Assembly: GCA_029582265.1 (NCBI GenBank)
Contig: CM055816.1
Location: 27,510,366-27,574,365 of the forward strand
Direction of reading: 5' to 3'
Length of the DNA stretch: 64,000 bases
DNA from: Zoroaster sp. YZ-2022
Lineage: Eukaryota; Echinodermata; Asteroidea; Forcipulatida; Zoroasteridae
Shown: positions 12,001 to 27,000 of the stretch, piece by piece
Layout of the letters: the number at the start of each line of letters is the position of its first letter
How positions within the stretch are numbered: position 1 is the first letter of the stretch
Notes under the pieces: model-generated
Databases searched by the model: none
Seen by the model: the letters and a program-made list of their open reading frames with translations, nothing else
Told to the model about the DNA's origin: nothing
Made by a program: the position numbers and the translations under genes

Positions 12001-15000
12001 TGTAGTAAACCAACTGTCAAGATCACAAAGGAGCCGCCTGACAGGGTGTTGTTTAATAATCCACCGCCACTCAAAGAAATCTATTAAGACTGATTTAAGT
12101 GTTGGGATTGAGTGGGGTATTTGATCCAACAATGTGGAGACAATGTTTACGTCTCACTGTCTAGTCTATCCATGGTGGTCTGTGACTCTGGCTGGCGCAC
12201 CACGGGCGAGTATATTTATATCATACATATTTAAATATATGCAGAATATGGGCGTTGCCTTAAAACACATAGTCATGAATTAAATCAAAGCATGGATCGC
12301 AGCGGCTCGATCAAAGTTGGGATTAGGACACTATTATGTTGTACCATACTGGGACTCTTGTCTCGTGTGACAAAACACATACACATACTCTTGATAAACC
12401 ATGTGACGTTTATTTAAAATAGTGTGACTACAATCCACAAGTTCTGAATCATATGGTTTTATTCTCCACGGTACTATATGCAGGAATAAACCTAGTCATG
12501 TGTTTATACTATGACCCAGTCACGTGAACGCGTGAATCACGTGAACTCGGGCTGATGATTTGATTGGGACGCACGACGCAGTAACCGTCCCACATAATTA
12601 TTATGCAAACAATTTGCCAATAGCGATGGGTGCGTTTTTGCGACCGTAACCAGAGACATGTTTGGGCTTTGGTCATTGGTTAAGCGTTTTCGCAAGTTCG
12701 GTTGTGCATGCTGCGATGACATCGATATCATGGTTCTGACCAAACATAAACCGAACTTTGTGATCGGTTACGCTTAGTTTCAAGATGGCGGATTGTAAAA
12801 AGTGTTAAAACATGATTAAGTGATTGTTCGTATACCAGTATATCTTTCAAGTTACGAGCACTCGCGAGTAAGTTCTATTTTGAGCAACGTTGATGACTGA
12901 ACATGTCACAAACTGAAAACAATTGTCTGGTTACGTTCGCATTTTCGCGTAGCTGTGCCGTTTTGTTTCTGGTTAGGGTAGCGTAAACCCGCCCCATATG
13001 TTGCACTCGTGAACGGCGCAATTGCACGTGTCTCTCAGGTAAGCACTGGCAATTTATTGTGACGCTTGTAGACGGGTATATCCCTGTCATTACCGGCTCT
13101 AAAGCACTCATGCGTGAAAAACAAAAATAATCGCGATATTATCGAATATCGCGATATATGTTTGACGATATATCGTGGATGAAAAAAAATCGATATCGCC
13201 CAAGCCTAGCAGATACTGTATTATTACAGGATTAGAACTCACAAAAGACAGATTAGGAGACCAGGTAGCCTAGGCCTGGCCAGGCTTCTCAAAGGCTTGG
13301 CTGTACCATGACTTTGGCCCTTTATCCCACAGCAAATGAACACATTTCATCATATTCACATTACTATCAAGGTTGTCATGAAAGAATGAAGTCATATTAC
13401 CTGTCCTCTATGATGATAGATATCAGCATTATCTGGGTCAATCCTAACTGCCGTAATAAAGTCATTCATCGCATCGGTGGAGTTCCCTTCTTGCATATGC
13501 ATGCTGCCACGTTTGATCAATGCATTGGCTCGCAACTAAACAGAGAAACCAAACAAATATATTTCATGATTACATCAACTGATTTAATTTTGCCCCTCGC
13601 CTACACCGGCGATGTGTATAGCACTGTATACTCGGTGCTTTTCAAGTGTCTGTGTAAAAACACTCCACATGCGCTTTGGTGGAATTCAACCCATGACCTC
13701 CTGCTTACTAGTGCAGACGTCTTAACCTATCGGTGCCACGATATTTATAGATTGATAAAATTCCTGCATCAATTGTTTATCACCCGACGCAAGAATTTCA
13801 TCAAGCTATAAATAATGACATCATATATATGTTAACATATATGACCAATACATTGGCTTTCATATACACAGAGAAACCAAACAAATTGATTTCATGAACA
13901 CATCATCTACAATGTACATGCTAACATGTATGATCAATACATTGGTTCTCATATACACAGAGAAACCAAACAAATTGATTTCATGAACACATCATCTACA
14001 ATGTACATGCTAACATGTATGATCAATACATTGGTTCTCATATACACAGAGAAACCAAACAAATTGATTTCATGAACACATCATCTACAATGTACATGCT
14101 AACATGTATGATCAGTGAGTTGGCTCGCATATACACATAGAAACCAAACAAAGATATTTCTTGATAACATGATGTGCGTGCTACTACATATGACCAGCAT
14201 GTTGACTCACAACTAATCAGAGAAAAACCAAACAAATTGATAATAATAATAATAATAATGTGTGGATTTATATAGCGCACGTATCCACCAACTAAGTGGT
14301 GCTCAAGGCGCATTATATTATTATCCCTGCTCATAAGGCTCATAAGGCTCATAAATAATTCCTGAAACCATCTCAGCTCCCTGGGGAGTATACAGCTCAA
14401 TTGCTGCCATTTCTAGCACATATAGAGCAAACCAACTCTGCCTTCACAGGTACCCATTTAACCCCTGGGTGGAGAGAAGCAATTATGATTAAGTGTCTTG
14501 CTCAAGGACACAAGTGTCACGGCCGTGATTCGAACCCACATTATGTTGCTAACACCAGAACTTGGTGTTTTCTTCAACTGTCTGGTAAATCGTCATAATT
14601 TTTATCGACTTTGGCAAGGTGTTAGGGACCACTAACTCCACCCAGAACAATCTAAATTCTCACCCGCAAAAATTCTCGCCCTCACTATTTTTTACTCCAA
14701 GTCTCCTCCAAGACCTTTTAGAAAAACATTAACAATAGAAGCCAGCAGCACTAGTTTGATGTAACGGTTTTGTCTGACTGGGCTAATCTGGCCCAATGTT
14801 AATCTGTCCACACAATGGAAAGGCTTAATTGGCAATTCAAAAGGTCTATGCCGCACTGGAACACTCTTTTGTCAATGGATTAGGGAGTTAACAATGGCAG
14901 TTTTTCCGAGGACTGCAGCTTCATCACTGCTTTCCAGGCGAGTCTCATGATAATACTGGGAGAATGACCTAGTGGTTTTTGCTGGTGAGATTGGCGAGGG

Positions 15001-18000
15001 TCCCTAAGCCAGGATTTAGAAATAGGGTGTCCAAATTTGCTGGAAATTTCAAAACATGTAAATGACAGATGAAATATGGTGTCCAAAATTGAAACAGGGT
15101 GTCCAAAAGACACCCAGACACCCCTCTGGCTAATACTATGGACTTTGGAAATACTTTAAAAGGACAGAGTCAATTTTCTGATCAGCTCAATTATTAAACA
15201 GACCTTTTTACTGCCATTATCCATATCAATAAGTTTGTCTAGATCTGGTCTAGCCTCGGCTGACTGTCCCTTCAGGAGGTAGAATGTAGCTCTAAGGAGT
15301 AGAGCCTCACCAATCTTATCTCCCTCAGAATTAATCTCATCATCACACGCCTCAATCACACCATCATAGTCGCCATTAGTGAAGAGTTGATGAGCCTTAC
15401 GGTAGCCTGTGTTATTGCTATTTATGGTGAGTAATCAAATAAACACCATGAATGTCATTATTATAGGGGTATAAAGTCAATTATCTCTTGGTAAAGGTAA
15501 CTTCCATTAGACTAGTACTGGGATGGTTAACTGACAGAAATGAATGTCATTATTATAGCGGTATAAAGTCAATTATCTCTTGGTAAAGGTAACTTCCATT
15601 AGACTAGTACTGGGATGGTTAACTGACAGAAATGAATGTCATTATTATAGGGGTATAAAGTCAATTATCTCTTGGTAAAGGTAACTTCCATTAGACTAGT
15701 ACTGGGATGGTTAACTGACAGAAATGAATGTCATTATTATAGCGGTATAAAGTCAATTATCTCTTGGTAAAGGTAACTTCCATTAGACTAGTACTGGGAT
15801 GGTTAACTGACAGAAATGAATGTCATTATTATAGCGGTATAAAGTCAATTATCTCTTGGTAAAGGTAACTTCCATTAGACTAGTACTGGGATGGTTAACT
15901 GAGAGAAATGAATGTCATTATTATAGCGGTATAAAGTCAATTATCTCTTGGTAAAGGTAACTTCCATTAGACTAGTACTGGGATGGTTAACTGACAGAAA
16001 TGAATGTCATTATTATAGGGGTATAAAGTCAATTATCTCTTGGTAAAGGTAACTTCCATTAGACTAGTACTGGGATGGTTAACTGACAGAAATGAATGTC
16101 ATTATTATAGGGGTATAAAGTCAATTATCTCTTGGTAAAGGTAACTTCCATTAGACTAGTACTGGGATGGTTAACTGACAGAAATGGCACTAACCGTTTA
16201 GAAATTTGCTAACCGGCTAACTAAACCCAGTATTTCAAAATACAACCAATAATTTTAGAAGAATTTGCCACCTGTGTTGTTGTTTTAGATTTTCTTTTTT
16301 GCCGCATTGGTTATTAACCCTCCTACTACTACATGTACAAGGGTCAAAATCAGTCAAAATGTTGATATTCTTGCCAAGGTATATCTAGTGCTGTCAAACA
16401 CTGTCAAACCTTACGTGTAGTAAGTACATTGACAGGTCAAAATGAGTCGACCATTTTTGACTGATAAAAAGCATTGTCTGGTATTGTTCAGGGTGGTCAA
16501 AATGACAGTAAAATTCAGTCAAAAATGCCCCTGTGTGCACATTTAGGTCAACAGTCAAACCAGGCAGTTGACTAGGGTTGACTTCTATAGCTACTTGCCA
16601 CTAAAGTGCAGCTCTATAGTAAGAGGGTAAAACAATCATTGCAGGAAGTTTATTGATGCTTTCTGATGCACGAAGTTCAAATGTCAGTGTGCAGTCTGCA
16701 ATGGAGTTTATTCAAAACTAAAATTTAAAACTAAAAATTACAATTTTGCACCATAGAACAAGATGATGCAATTTACTTTCAAAGGATTTATTGAAGTTCA
16801 AGGTAAAACTGTGTACAAATTAGTAGAACACTGCTATAACAAACATGTTGGCTCTATCCAACATGAGCCTTGCCTCCATCCAACATGAGCCTTGCCTCCC
16901 ATTTGTACTAACATTACAACACTGCTATAACAAACATGTGGCTGTATCCAACATGAGCCTTGCCTCCCATTTGTACTAACATTACAACCATGATTGACGT
17001 TAAAGGGACAGTATTGTCACAATCAACAGGGCATGGAATTGGAGTGCTAGTTTTAACTCAATGACTGAAAATAATACCCCACATGACAAGGTCATATTAC
17101 CGATGCTGCTGCATAAATGAGCCAGTAATTTTCAGTCACTGTGTTCATCTTAAACTAGGACACCGATTCCATGCCCTGTTGAAAGTCGTGATGATACTGT
17201 CCCTTTAACCCCCTACAGTCATTTCTCCCTGCTGAATGCAACACGATGTAACGACAGAAATGTGTGCAGGCTGCTCAATGCAACGAGATCCACCAGCTAG
17301 AACAATGGTTCTTTTGTTCTGTTGCATACTGTTGCATTGAGAATGGTTCTAAGGGATATAAAGAATGACCACTACAGTGAACATTTTGCATAGATTCCAT
17401 GCTGTTCAGTACAGTGACATTGTACTCCAAGACATTTTTTTCAAGGAGCAGCCATCTTTGTTTCTTAATAACTCTATGGGAATCAAAGTGAGGCTTATGT
17501 CCAAACTCCACTCTATGCATGAACTATTGAGGGCGCTTGTTTGTAGATCACAGCTTGTGATGCTGTTTCTGAAATCAAATGCTAACAGAGCAACCATCTT
17601 TGTTGTTGAAATATGGGAATCAAATTTGGGCTCATGTCAAAACCAAAATAAACTGGCCAGTGCTTTTTAAACCAAATTTTTCACATAGATATAAGCGGTA
17701 GTCAGGGAAATAAACGATAACTTTTTTTCTAGCAATTTAGCATTCTCAAAGTATATAAACAAAATATGATATTTTTCCCCAACTTTTGCTTTTTCTGAAG
17801 TGTTTGAGCAGATCTCTGAAAGTTTGTCATGACCTATGACCCCCTGAACTTTGACCTTACCCATGATCACCTCGTCCATCTTCTTCATAGCCATCATCAG
17901 AGCGGGAGATCCCATCATCAGAGAATGAAGAGAAATAAGATTGAATGAACTGACCGGAAGGTAGACTTGGCACTCGCTCCTAGATGTACAAGACAAACAT

Positions 18001-21000
18001 CACAGCCCTTTATTACTTAAGGCATTTTTTTAATAACTTGGAATGCAGGCCCACCGCCCAAAAATCCCTGATTTTTGAAGAAACAAATTTTAAATTGCTG
18101 CCGGAAAATGACAATTCTCGAAGGAAAAAAAATGGTTACAGCCCAGCTGCTTGACTTTCCGTGCATTCAGCGTATACTAATGTACACGTATTACATGTAC
18201 ATTGATATCAACGCTCCGTAAATCCCTTCCCCAGTCAAGGTGTTAGCCAGGATTTAGAAATAGGGTGTTCAAATTTGATGGAAATTTCAAAACAGAGTGT
18301 CCAAATTGTTCACTTACAACACTTTTACATGTAAATGACAGATGAAATAGGGTGTCCAAATTTGAAACAGACACCCCTATGGTTAACACTATGTCCCCAG
18401 CCCCCTTTAACTGCAAATTTCATGCGGTGCAATTCGCTCGTACCCACCGGTAAAGGTGGTGTGGAAAACAACAAGAAGTGTCTGGTTGCCACTCAATCAA
18501 CCATGAATAATTATCAGTGTTGTGAGTCAGTGTACAGACAATGAACAAATTCAACAAGTGAGCTCTCTAATTGAGTGCCCTCAATCGGTGATATTTTTTA
18601 CGGTTACCTGCCCAACTTCGGGAGAAAAATCCTTAATCCACTTGAGTAATAAAAACAATTTTTAAGGGCCGACCCCTTCATTACTATTGGCGAATTTAGT
18701 CAACAACAAAAATAGCTTGTTGCTTTAAATACCATTGGTGACTTCAGTCAACCACAGGGGTGTGATTTTGCAGAAAAATCCACGTAAATGTTGCTAGGGT
18801 TATTGGGTGAAATCTATAGTATTGAGCATTTGCTTAAATCTTTAAAATCAGGAGGATCACAACATTGCAATTTGTAAAAATCCAGAAATCCGGAAAAATC
18901 CGGGCAAATAACACCCCTACAACCATGGTCACCACAACAGAGAACTAAATTGGGAGTACCATAATCAGAAGTATGTTTTTTTACCTTCTTTGCCTTCCAT
19001 ACCCAAGCTATACAAGGTTGGAAAGATCGATTCTGGATCTTCCTTATGGTGTTATCAAACCTACAGGTTGATATTACAGAAATCAGACATAATATAAGCT
19101 GAACCTCTCAATAGTCGATTGTAATATGGAACGCCATACATGTACACTTGTTATTTGTGTTTGTGAAACAAGGTCAGGTGAAGTTACATCGATAACCCAA
19201 TTCATTTATATGTGATCATTTATTTGGTATCATATGAAAGAGAATTTGTTGAGCAACTATCATTTTCACCAACCTATATACATGTATATCGCGGAACCCG
19301 CTGCTATATGGAATTCTAGCCGGCCAATTGTCATCGGGCAAGCTCGGTGGTTGAGAGGTTAAGACGTCTGCACTAGTAAGCAGGAGGTCGTGGGTTCGAA
19401 TCCCGCCCGAGTCGCCTGTGTAGTTTTTTCACAGACACTCGGAAAGCACTGAGTATACAGTGCTATACACACGTCGGTGTAGGGCAAAATTAAATCAATT
19501 GTTTTTCTCCCGACGCAAGAATTTCAACAACCTATAACAATCATTTTATTGAATATTTCTATCTCCAACAAATTGTTCATGGTGAAAAATGTATCTGTAA
19601 ATAGATGCACACTGTAGTGCAATGTGTGAATTCATGCATGACTGGGCAGGGAATTTAGTAACCAGTGGGACATACTACTGAGTAAGATTGGACAATATCA
19701 ATTTTTTTTTCTATCCATGATATATCATCAAACATAATTATATGGAGATTTTCGATAGTATCGCACACGATTGCTTTAGAGCCAACAATCACAGGTATGC
19801 ATACAATTCCCAACACTTAATCCATCTGAATAGATTTCTTCGAGTGGTAGTGGATAAAGAGAAATGATAGAGTTCTGGGTATGGACCCTGTATAGCAGCT
19901 CCTTTGTGATCTGACAGTCAGCTATCTGTGTCTAGACCCTGTATGGCGGCTCCTTTGTGATCTGACAGTCAGCTAATCACTGAAGCAGTTCGCTTTTGTT
20001 TCTCACTTCTGAAAGCATGAAAAGACTGGCCTAATTTTTGTTTCCATGGAATTTCTGATTCGACTCACGATATATTTTTTAAATCGCGATTTGCCGATAT
20101 ATCGATTACTTGAAACTTGGTTCCGGTTATTATCATGTTATTGCCTAAGCTTACTGCTGAGTATAGCTAATATCCACTTTTGAAAAATAAAATTGTGTAA
20201 ATGCATCCATACTTTATAAAAATCAAGGTTAACCCACCTTTTCAGCCTATTTCATAGTGTTAGTTCAATAAAATAATGACATGCATTCAGTTTATATTCA
20301 TCCTAATGTAGAATTTCTGTCTTTGGAGGACAGAAATTAATTTTGATAATTATGCCCGTGCAGTTAGCTGAGACCGATGGTGTATTCACTACGTTATAAT
20401 ATCCTGGATGTAACCAGATTCTAAAACAAAATGGCGGCTTCCATGGACTCGCAGAGTCGGTGATGAAATATCAATTTTTTTAGGATAACCATAACCAATA
20501 AAAAAAAAATGGGAGTCAACATGTCATTTCACACTCTTTCAATATATTTTATTCCTGGGTGGAATTTCCCTTTAAATCTTTGATTGTTTTTTTTTTTTTT
20601 TAATTACCAATAGTGTGTAGTGGTTTTATATAGTGGAGTGTCGTCTTAGTATAAGTCTGGTACCTTGTATCGTTGTGCTAGTATGCTGGTTACTAATGTA
20701 AGTGCATATGAAGTCTGGTACCTTGTATCATTGTGCTAGTATGCTGGTTATTAGTGTAAGTGCATATGAAGTCTGGGACCTTATTCACGAAGCATCCGTA
20801 CGCTTTAACGGATCCGTTAAGCCTCCGTTATGGTTTGCGCCATATTCACGAAGTAACCGCATAATAGCGCATCCGCAGAACACGTCCGTAAAAGAGCAAT
20901 TGTTTTGCGGGAACTCCAGCGTTCCCGTAAATACTTCCCAGCGGGCACAACACCGTTGTATCAACGTTGATACAACGTCATGTACCAACGTTGGATCAAC

Positions 21001-24000
21001 GTTGAAAATACATTGGATTTGAAAGTTGGATCAACGTCAGGATTTCCACATTGGATCAACGTCAGGATTTCCACGTTGGATCAACGTCAGGATTTCCACG
21101 TTGGATCAACGTCAGGATTTCCACGTTGGATCAACGTCAGGATTAATCGGGTTGCAGTCACATTAATTTCCTCTGTTGTGGAGATTCTGTGTGTATTAAA
21201 CCATGCAGATCATGGCCTGTGTGTTTGGACCGCGCTGTATCAGCCATTTTATTGACAATCCAATTGCACACAGAATCCCTGCAACAAAATTGTTGAGATG
21301 TCCATTACATTTTTAAGGAGGTGGAAATAAAGGAAAAAATGCACAAAGGAAAGCACTCGAATGAAGGCCATGACAATTTTATTGAAAGAAAAAAGGATAA
21401 CATATCCAGGATAACATTTACAATTAACCCCAACACTAGCTAACAGTCCGAATCCTCCAATTCACCCTATAAGGGGGTATGGTTAATATAAATACCTCGG
21501 TAGTGTTTAGGCATTCTGAACCGTTCAGAGATGATCATGATCATGTGCCATGTATTAAATGCTGTTTAAGACAAAGGTGCCAACCGTATTTGAACGTATT
21601 CATGTATAATGATCCCACATATTACAGCTCACTCTGTGTGACCCACCCTGTGTGACCCACTCTGAAAATGAGTGACATGGACCACATTTTGGAACTTGAA
21701 CTTTATATGTGGCTAGAAAGAGCATTATCTTTAATTTGGAATAAGTTTGGAGGTATGCCAAATTTTACAAAGCATTAATTGTATGCCAGAATTATTTTCA
21801 GATAAAACAAGCTTAATGAAAACAAGTAAACATGTCATTCATACAAAATGTTGAAAACATAGCAAAAACAATTACATGTACTAACTTAAAGATTACTCAG
21901 TTAATTATTCAGATTGATTGGAAATAATGATGGTAAAATACGACGAAAGCTATAAGAACTCAAAATTGCACCATGAACCCAGAAATAAGTTGCACAGGGA
22001 TATGGATGTTTCTATAAATCAGGGGTCCAAACTTGTGACATATTGGTGTCCTCCGTTACACGTGCAACCATTCAGATTTTTGCATGTAATATTATAACAA
22101 CTTAATGAAACATTTTGTAGATTGAACAGTGTATTATACATGAAAATGTTTCATTAAGTTGTTATACTATTACATGCAAAAAACTGAATGGTTGCACGAT
22201 TAACGGGGGACACCAAAATGTCACAAGTTTGGACCCCTGATTTATAGAATTACCAATATTTAATATGGTAAATCACATTGCACATGGGTATTTTAAATTA
22301 CTGCAGGATATAGCTTTATAATTTGTCAAACAATTCCCAAGCTTTATAATTTTGTAGTTTTGTAGGTTTAACTGAACTAAAGTATTTTTCAGCAAAATTC
22401 AAGCAAAAAAACACAATTGTTAGTAAAGTCATCACAAGTCACTTTACAATTCTGGTCTAAGGCCTTGTAGCAAACTATTCAAACACTATATAACAAAAGC
22501 ATTCCTTATTCACCGTTCATCCCATGTAGCTTGTGATCGGACTTTTGATCGGACTTTTGATCAGACTTTTGATCGTACTTTATTACAACCTGAAAAAGCA
22601 CTTTCACCAAAAGAAATGTTTTGGTACTATTTTGTCAATTTTTAAAATCACATCCAACGGGTTTTCCAGATCGCATCACAATTACAAGTAAAATGTCCAA
22701 ATACATCCAGGAAGAATGTGATTACTTTTTCCGCCCACCGCCTCCACATCTGTCAGGGGCATACTTCAGACATCTGGAGATAATTCCACACACCTCCGTC
22801 TCTGTGCCTGGCTGATTCTTGAGTGCACTCTCTGAAAAATTATAATTTCTTTGAGCTTTCTCAATAAATATGGGTAGGAAAAAAAAATGTATGCAAAGAG
22901 TGGTTCTGTACGCAATATGTAAATGTTATCAACAGGAATAAATAAATACATTTGGGGACACAAAATTAATCACAACTTAAGTTGTGATTAATTTTGTGTC
23001 CCCAAATGTATTTATTTATTCCTGTTGATAACATTTACATATTGCGTACATTATGAAAGCAATTATCATCAATTAGTTTTCTGTTCATTGCGAAAGGCCA
23101 CAATTCATGCATACATATCATGATTACTTTACCTGTACAGTTTCAACTCAATTGTAATTGTGAAAAGTATATTTGCAACGTTGAGAAGTGGTTTTTCCTT
23201 CAATGATGGGGATATAATTTAATCTGGGTACACATACAGTTGTAGTCGAAAGTTTACATACACCGCAGTTTTACAAAACAATTCCCAGGTCATCCCAAAG
23301 CTGTGCACCAAATCCAAATGATTATACATGCACGAGGAAGGACTTTTGAAACATGATTTTATTTCGGGTTCAACTTTATCGTATTCTCATTTTGAGGGGA
23401 TTATTTGCTGCATGAATGATTACTCCATCATGCTGGGTGAGTGTTTGCTTAACATGTTCAGGGAAATGGAATATATTGGCCCTACAAAATAAAACCTATT
23501 TAAAAAAAAATCTGACTCGAAAGCGGTCTGGTTTCCAGTCTTCGACAGTACAAGTCAATGTACACATGTACAATGTACATGATGCAGTGTGCTTTCCATC
23601 ATTGTGCGAAATCTGCAGTAAGCGTAAGCGCTCGGTCATTCATGCCATCTTCAAATACATTCTAACCTACCATCAGACCATGCATGCCTAAATTATATCT
23701 ACATTATTTATGGAAATTACCTGGTTAGTTGTTTTCTGTAACTGTTACTTAATGAAGTGGAATAATAACAAATGAATGAAGAGAGCTTGCCCGCACGTTG
23801 GTTTCACAGTGATCCGACTTGTCGAGTGCCAAGCGAAGCGGCGCTGCGCATGCATCATTTCCATTTTTCACCAACAGAGGCGAACTTCCTAGTGAAAGTC
23901 CCGCGCGCGGTCAGCTCGATCGTGGATCGTGTTAATGACGTTATAAATCATACGAAAAATATTATAGCGGCAAGTGCGTCTTATTTTGACACAAAAAAAT

Positions 24001-27000
24001 ATTGAAAGAACGAATTATCATGATCGACAGTACCGTGATAATTAATTTGTCACAAAAACGATGCTAAATCAAGGAATATTTTGGACAAAAAGTTAATTAA
24101 AGAAAAAGAAATCAAATTAATTTGGGCTTATTTGTCAGAAAATCAACGTTGAATCAACGTCTGTTTTCGACATAAAAGCAACGTCACAAAAACGACGTTG
24201 AATCAACGTCGTGTTTATGTTGATCAACGTCACAACGTCATATCAACCTGTTTTCGACGTCATATCGACGTCGTGTGCCGGCTGGGTTACGGGTCTCCGC
24301 ATAGCGCTAAAATGAAATGGCGGCAGTGTTTGTGGTTCTGCTGGAGGAGGAAAACAGGTGTGCTCTTCGCCGCCAGCGAGTATTTCGGGATTGGTTACAG
24401 CCACTGGACATTTATGACGATGTGGAACTGATGAAGAGGTATCGAATGCCAAGGCATGTACTGTTGGAGGTGATAGATTTGATCCGTGATCAAGTTGAAC
24501 ATCCAACAAAGAGGTCACATGCAATACCCGCCACGCTGCAGATCATAACAGCCCTCCGATTTTTCGCCGAAGGTTCTTTCCAATTAACAAGTGGAGATTT
24601 AAGTGGAATTAGTTGAACGACATTATTAGCAGGCGCTTCATTCACCCGTACAGCTCGTTGAACGACACCCCCATTATTAGCGGAGCTCCGCAAGTTTACC
24701 GATACCTAACGGAACCTTTCGTGAATACGGCGTAGCGCAATTCTAATGTATCCGTTAGGCCATCCGCAAAGGATGTTACGGACCCGGTAATAGCGGATGC
24801 TTCGTGAATAAGGTCCCAGGTACCTTGTATCGTTTTTCTGCTTTCTCTTTGCCTAGTTCCTTCAGCATTTTATCAGCCAACATCATGCTCTGACCATGAG
24901 TAAAGTTTTCTAAAATACACACTGCAGTTGCATCTGAAACAAAAGATATAAAAAGCAACAATATTGCTTACATTACTACAATTCATAAATGCCCAAGACA
25001 GTTTAGACAATCTGACTGATGGACCAAACTTAATCACGTGGGGGTGTATTAACGGATGGTAAAGACATGGCTTATCTATTTAGCCGACGTGCAACGTGCA
25101 TTTGAACCGATTAGAGGGAAGAAGATTGTTTTGTATCACGCTGACTCATGTTCTTTGAAAGTGTTTTGTGTGTCCCTTAAACATGAGTTTGCCCATTTCT
25201 GTTGGGCTTTATTAACCTTCCTACTACTACAAGGGTCAAAATCAGTCAAAATGTTGATATACTTCCCAAGGTATATCTGGTGCACTTAAAAATCAAACAC
25301 TGTCAAACCTTACGTGTAGTAAGTACATTTACAGGTTAAAATGAGTCGACCATTTTTGACTGGTAAAAGTATTGTCTGGTATTGTTCAGGGTGGTCAAAA
25401 TGACAGTAAAAACTAGTCAAAATTGACCCTGTGTGCACATTTGGGTCAACAGTCAAAACAGGCAGTTGACTGGTTTTGACCTCTACAGCAACTTTCCACT
25501 AAAGTGCATCAATAGTAGGAGGGTTAAACAAAAAACTACATTTTTTTTTTACATTTTGAATTTGAAATTGATACAGGCATTTATGGGAATAAAAGTTTGA
25601 CGCTTGGTCTTTACCGCAGGATAAAGACAGGTGTCTTACAATTCCCAGACAAGACAAGCCAGGTTTCTTACCATTCACAGACAAGACGGGTTCCTTACCA
25701 TTCATAGACAAGAAAGGTGTCTTACCATTCATAGACAAGACAGGTTACTTACCATTCACAGACAAGACAGGTGTCTTACCATTCATAGACACGACAGGTG
25801 TCTTACCAATCACAGACAAGACAGGTGTCTTACCATTCACAGACAAGACAGGTGTCTTACCATTCACAGACAAGACAGGTTTCTTACCATTCACAGACAA
25901 GACAGGTGTCTTACCATTCATAGACAATACAGGTGTCTTACCATTCACAGACAAGACAGGTTTCTTACCATTCACAGACAAGACAGGTGTCTTACCATTC
26001 ATAGACAATACAGGTTTCTTACCATTCACAGACAAGACAGGTGTCTTACCATTCACAAACAAGACAGGTGTCTTACCATTTACAGACAAGACAGGTGTCT
26101 TACCATTCACAGACAAGACAGGTGTCTTACCATTCACAGACAAGACAGGTGTCTTACCATTCATAGACAATACAGGTTTCTTACCATTCACAGACAAGAC
26201 AGGTGTCTTACCATTCACAGACAAGACAGGTTACTTACCATTCACAGACAAGACAGGTTACTTACCATTCACAGACAAGACAGGTGTCTTACCATTCACA
26301 GACAAGACAGGTGTCTTACCATTCACAGACAAGACAGGTGTCTTACCATTCACAGACAAGACAGGTGTCTTACCATTCACAGACAAGACAGGTGTCTTAC
26401 CATTCACAGACAAGACAGGTGTCTTACCATTCACAGACAAGACAGGTGTCTTACCATTCACAGACAAGACAGGTGTCTTACCATTCATAGACAATACAGG
26501 TTTCTTACCATTCACAGACAAGACAGGTGTCTTACCATTCACAGACAAGACAGGTTACTTACCATTCATAGACAAGACAGGTTACTTACCATTCACAGAC
26601 AAGACAGGTGTCTTACCATTCATAGACACGACAGGTGTCTTACCAATCACAGACAAGACAGGTGTCTTACCATTCACAGACAAGACAGGTGTCTTACCAT
26701 TCACAGACAAGACAGGTTTCTTACCATTCACAGACAAGACAGGTGTCTTACCATTCACAGACAAGACAGGTGTCTTACCATTCACAGACAAGACAGGTGT
26801 CTTACCATTCATAGACAAGACAGGTTCCTTACCATTCACAGACAAGACAGGTGTCTTACCATTCATAGACAATACAGGTTTCTTACCATTCACAGACAAG
26901 ACAGGTGTCTTACCATTCACAGACAAGACAGGTGTCTTACCATTCACAGACAAGACAGGTGTCTTACCATTCACAGACAAGACAATACCATTCACAGACA

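Larger units (their letters stand above)
20937..24286. mobile_element. Nested 3.35-kb element with CCCAGCGGGCACA termini
   Basis: CCCAGCGGGCACA at 20937 is inverted as TGTGCCGGCTGGG at 24274-24286. Inside both ends lie subterminal tandem motifs rich in palindromic ACGT words: TTGGATCAACGTCAGGATTT units at the left, AACGTTGAATCAACGTC words at the right. TT flanks both sides (ACTT| and |TTACGG), a possible 2-bp target duplication inside a CCCGTAA-TTACGGG palindrome. The same architecture is seen at 41721-49144. No transposase is recognised. The superfamily is not certain. Confidence 0.75.
20775..24817. mobile_element. PIF/Harbinger-type DNA transposon with a nested insertion
   Basis: Terminal inverted repeats of at least 24 bp (GGGACCTTATTCACGAAGCA and onward at 20775-20798; inverted at 24794-24817). 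Between them, once the nested 3.35-kb element (20937-24286) is set aside, lies about 0.7 kb, including a HARBI1-like fragment. No clean target duplication is visible against the pre-insertion 58-bp repeat. It lies in TOMM70 intron 4, its edge 7 nt from exon 4. Confidence 0.8.

Noticed and set aside
18985..19042. Possible extra TOMM70 exon (EDPESIFPTLYSLGMEGKE)
   Set aside because: It has AG and GT borders, but including it breaks the phase into exon 5. Exon 4 to exon 5 joined directly already reproduces the conserved RYK...QFIKSYF spacing.
19337..19415. tRNA gene on the plus strand
   Set aside because: A and B boxes are present, but the same head plus a non-tRNA body recurs many times in the window, so it is a SINE.
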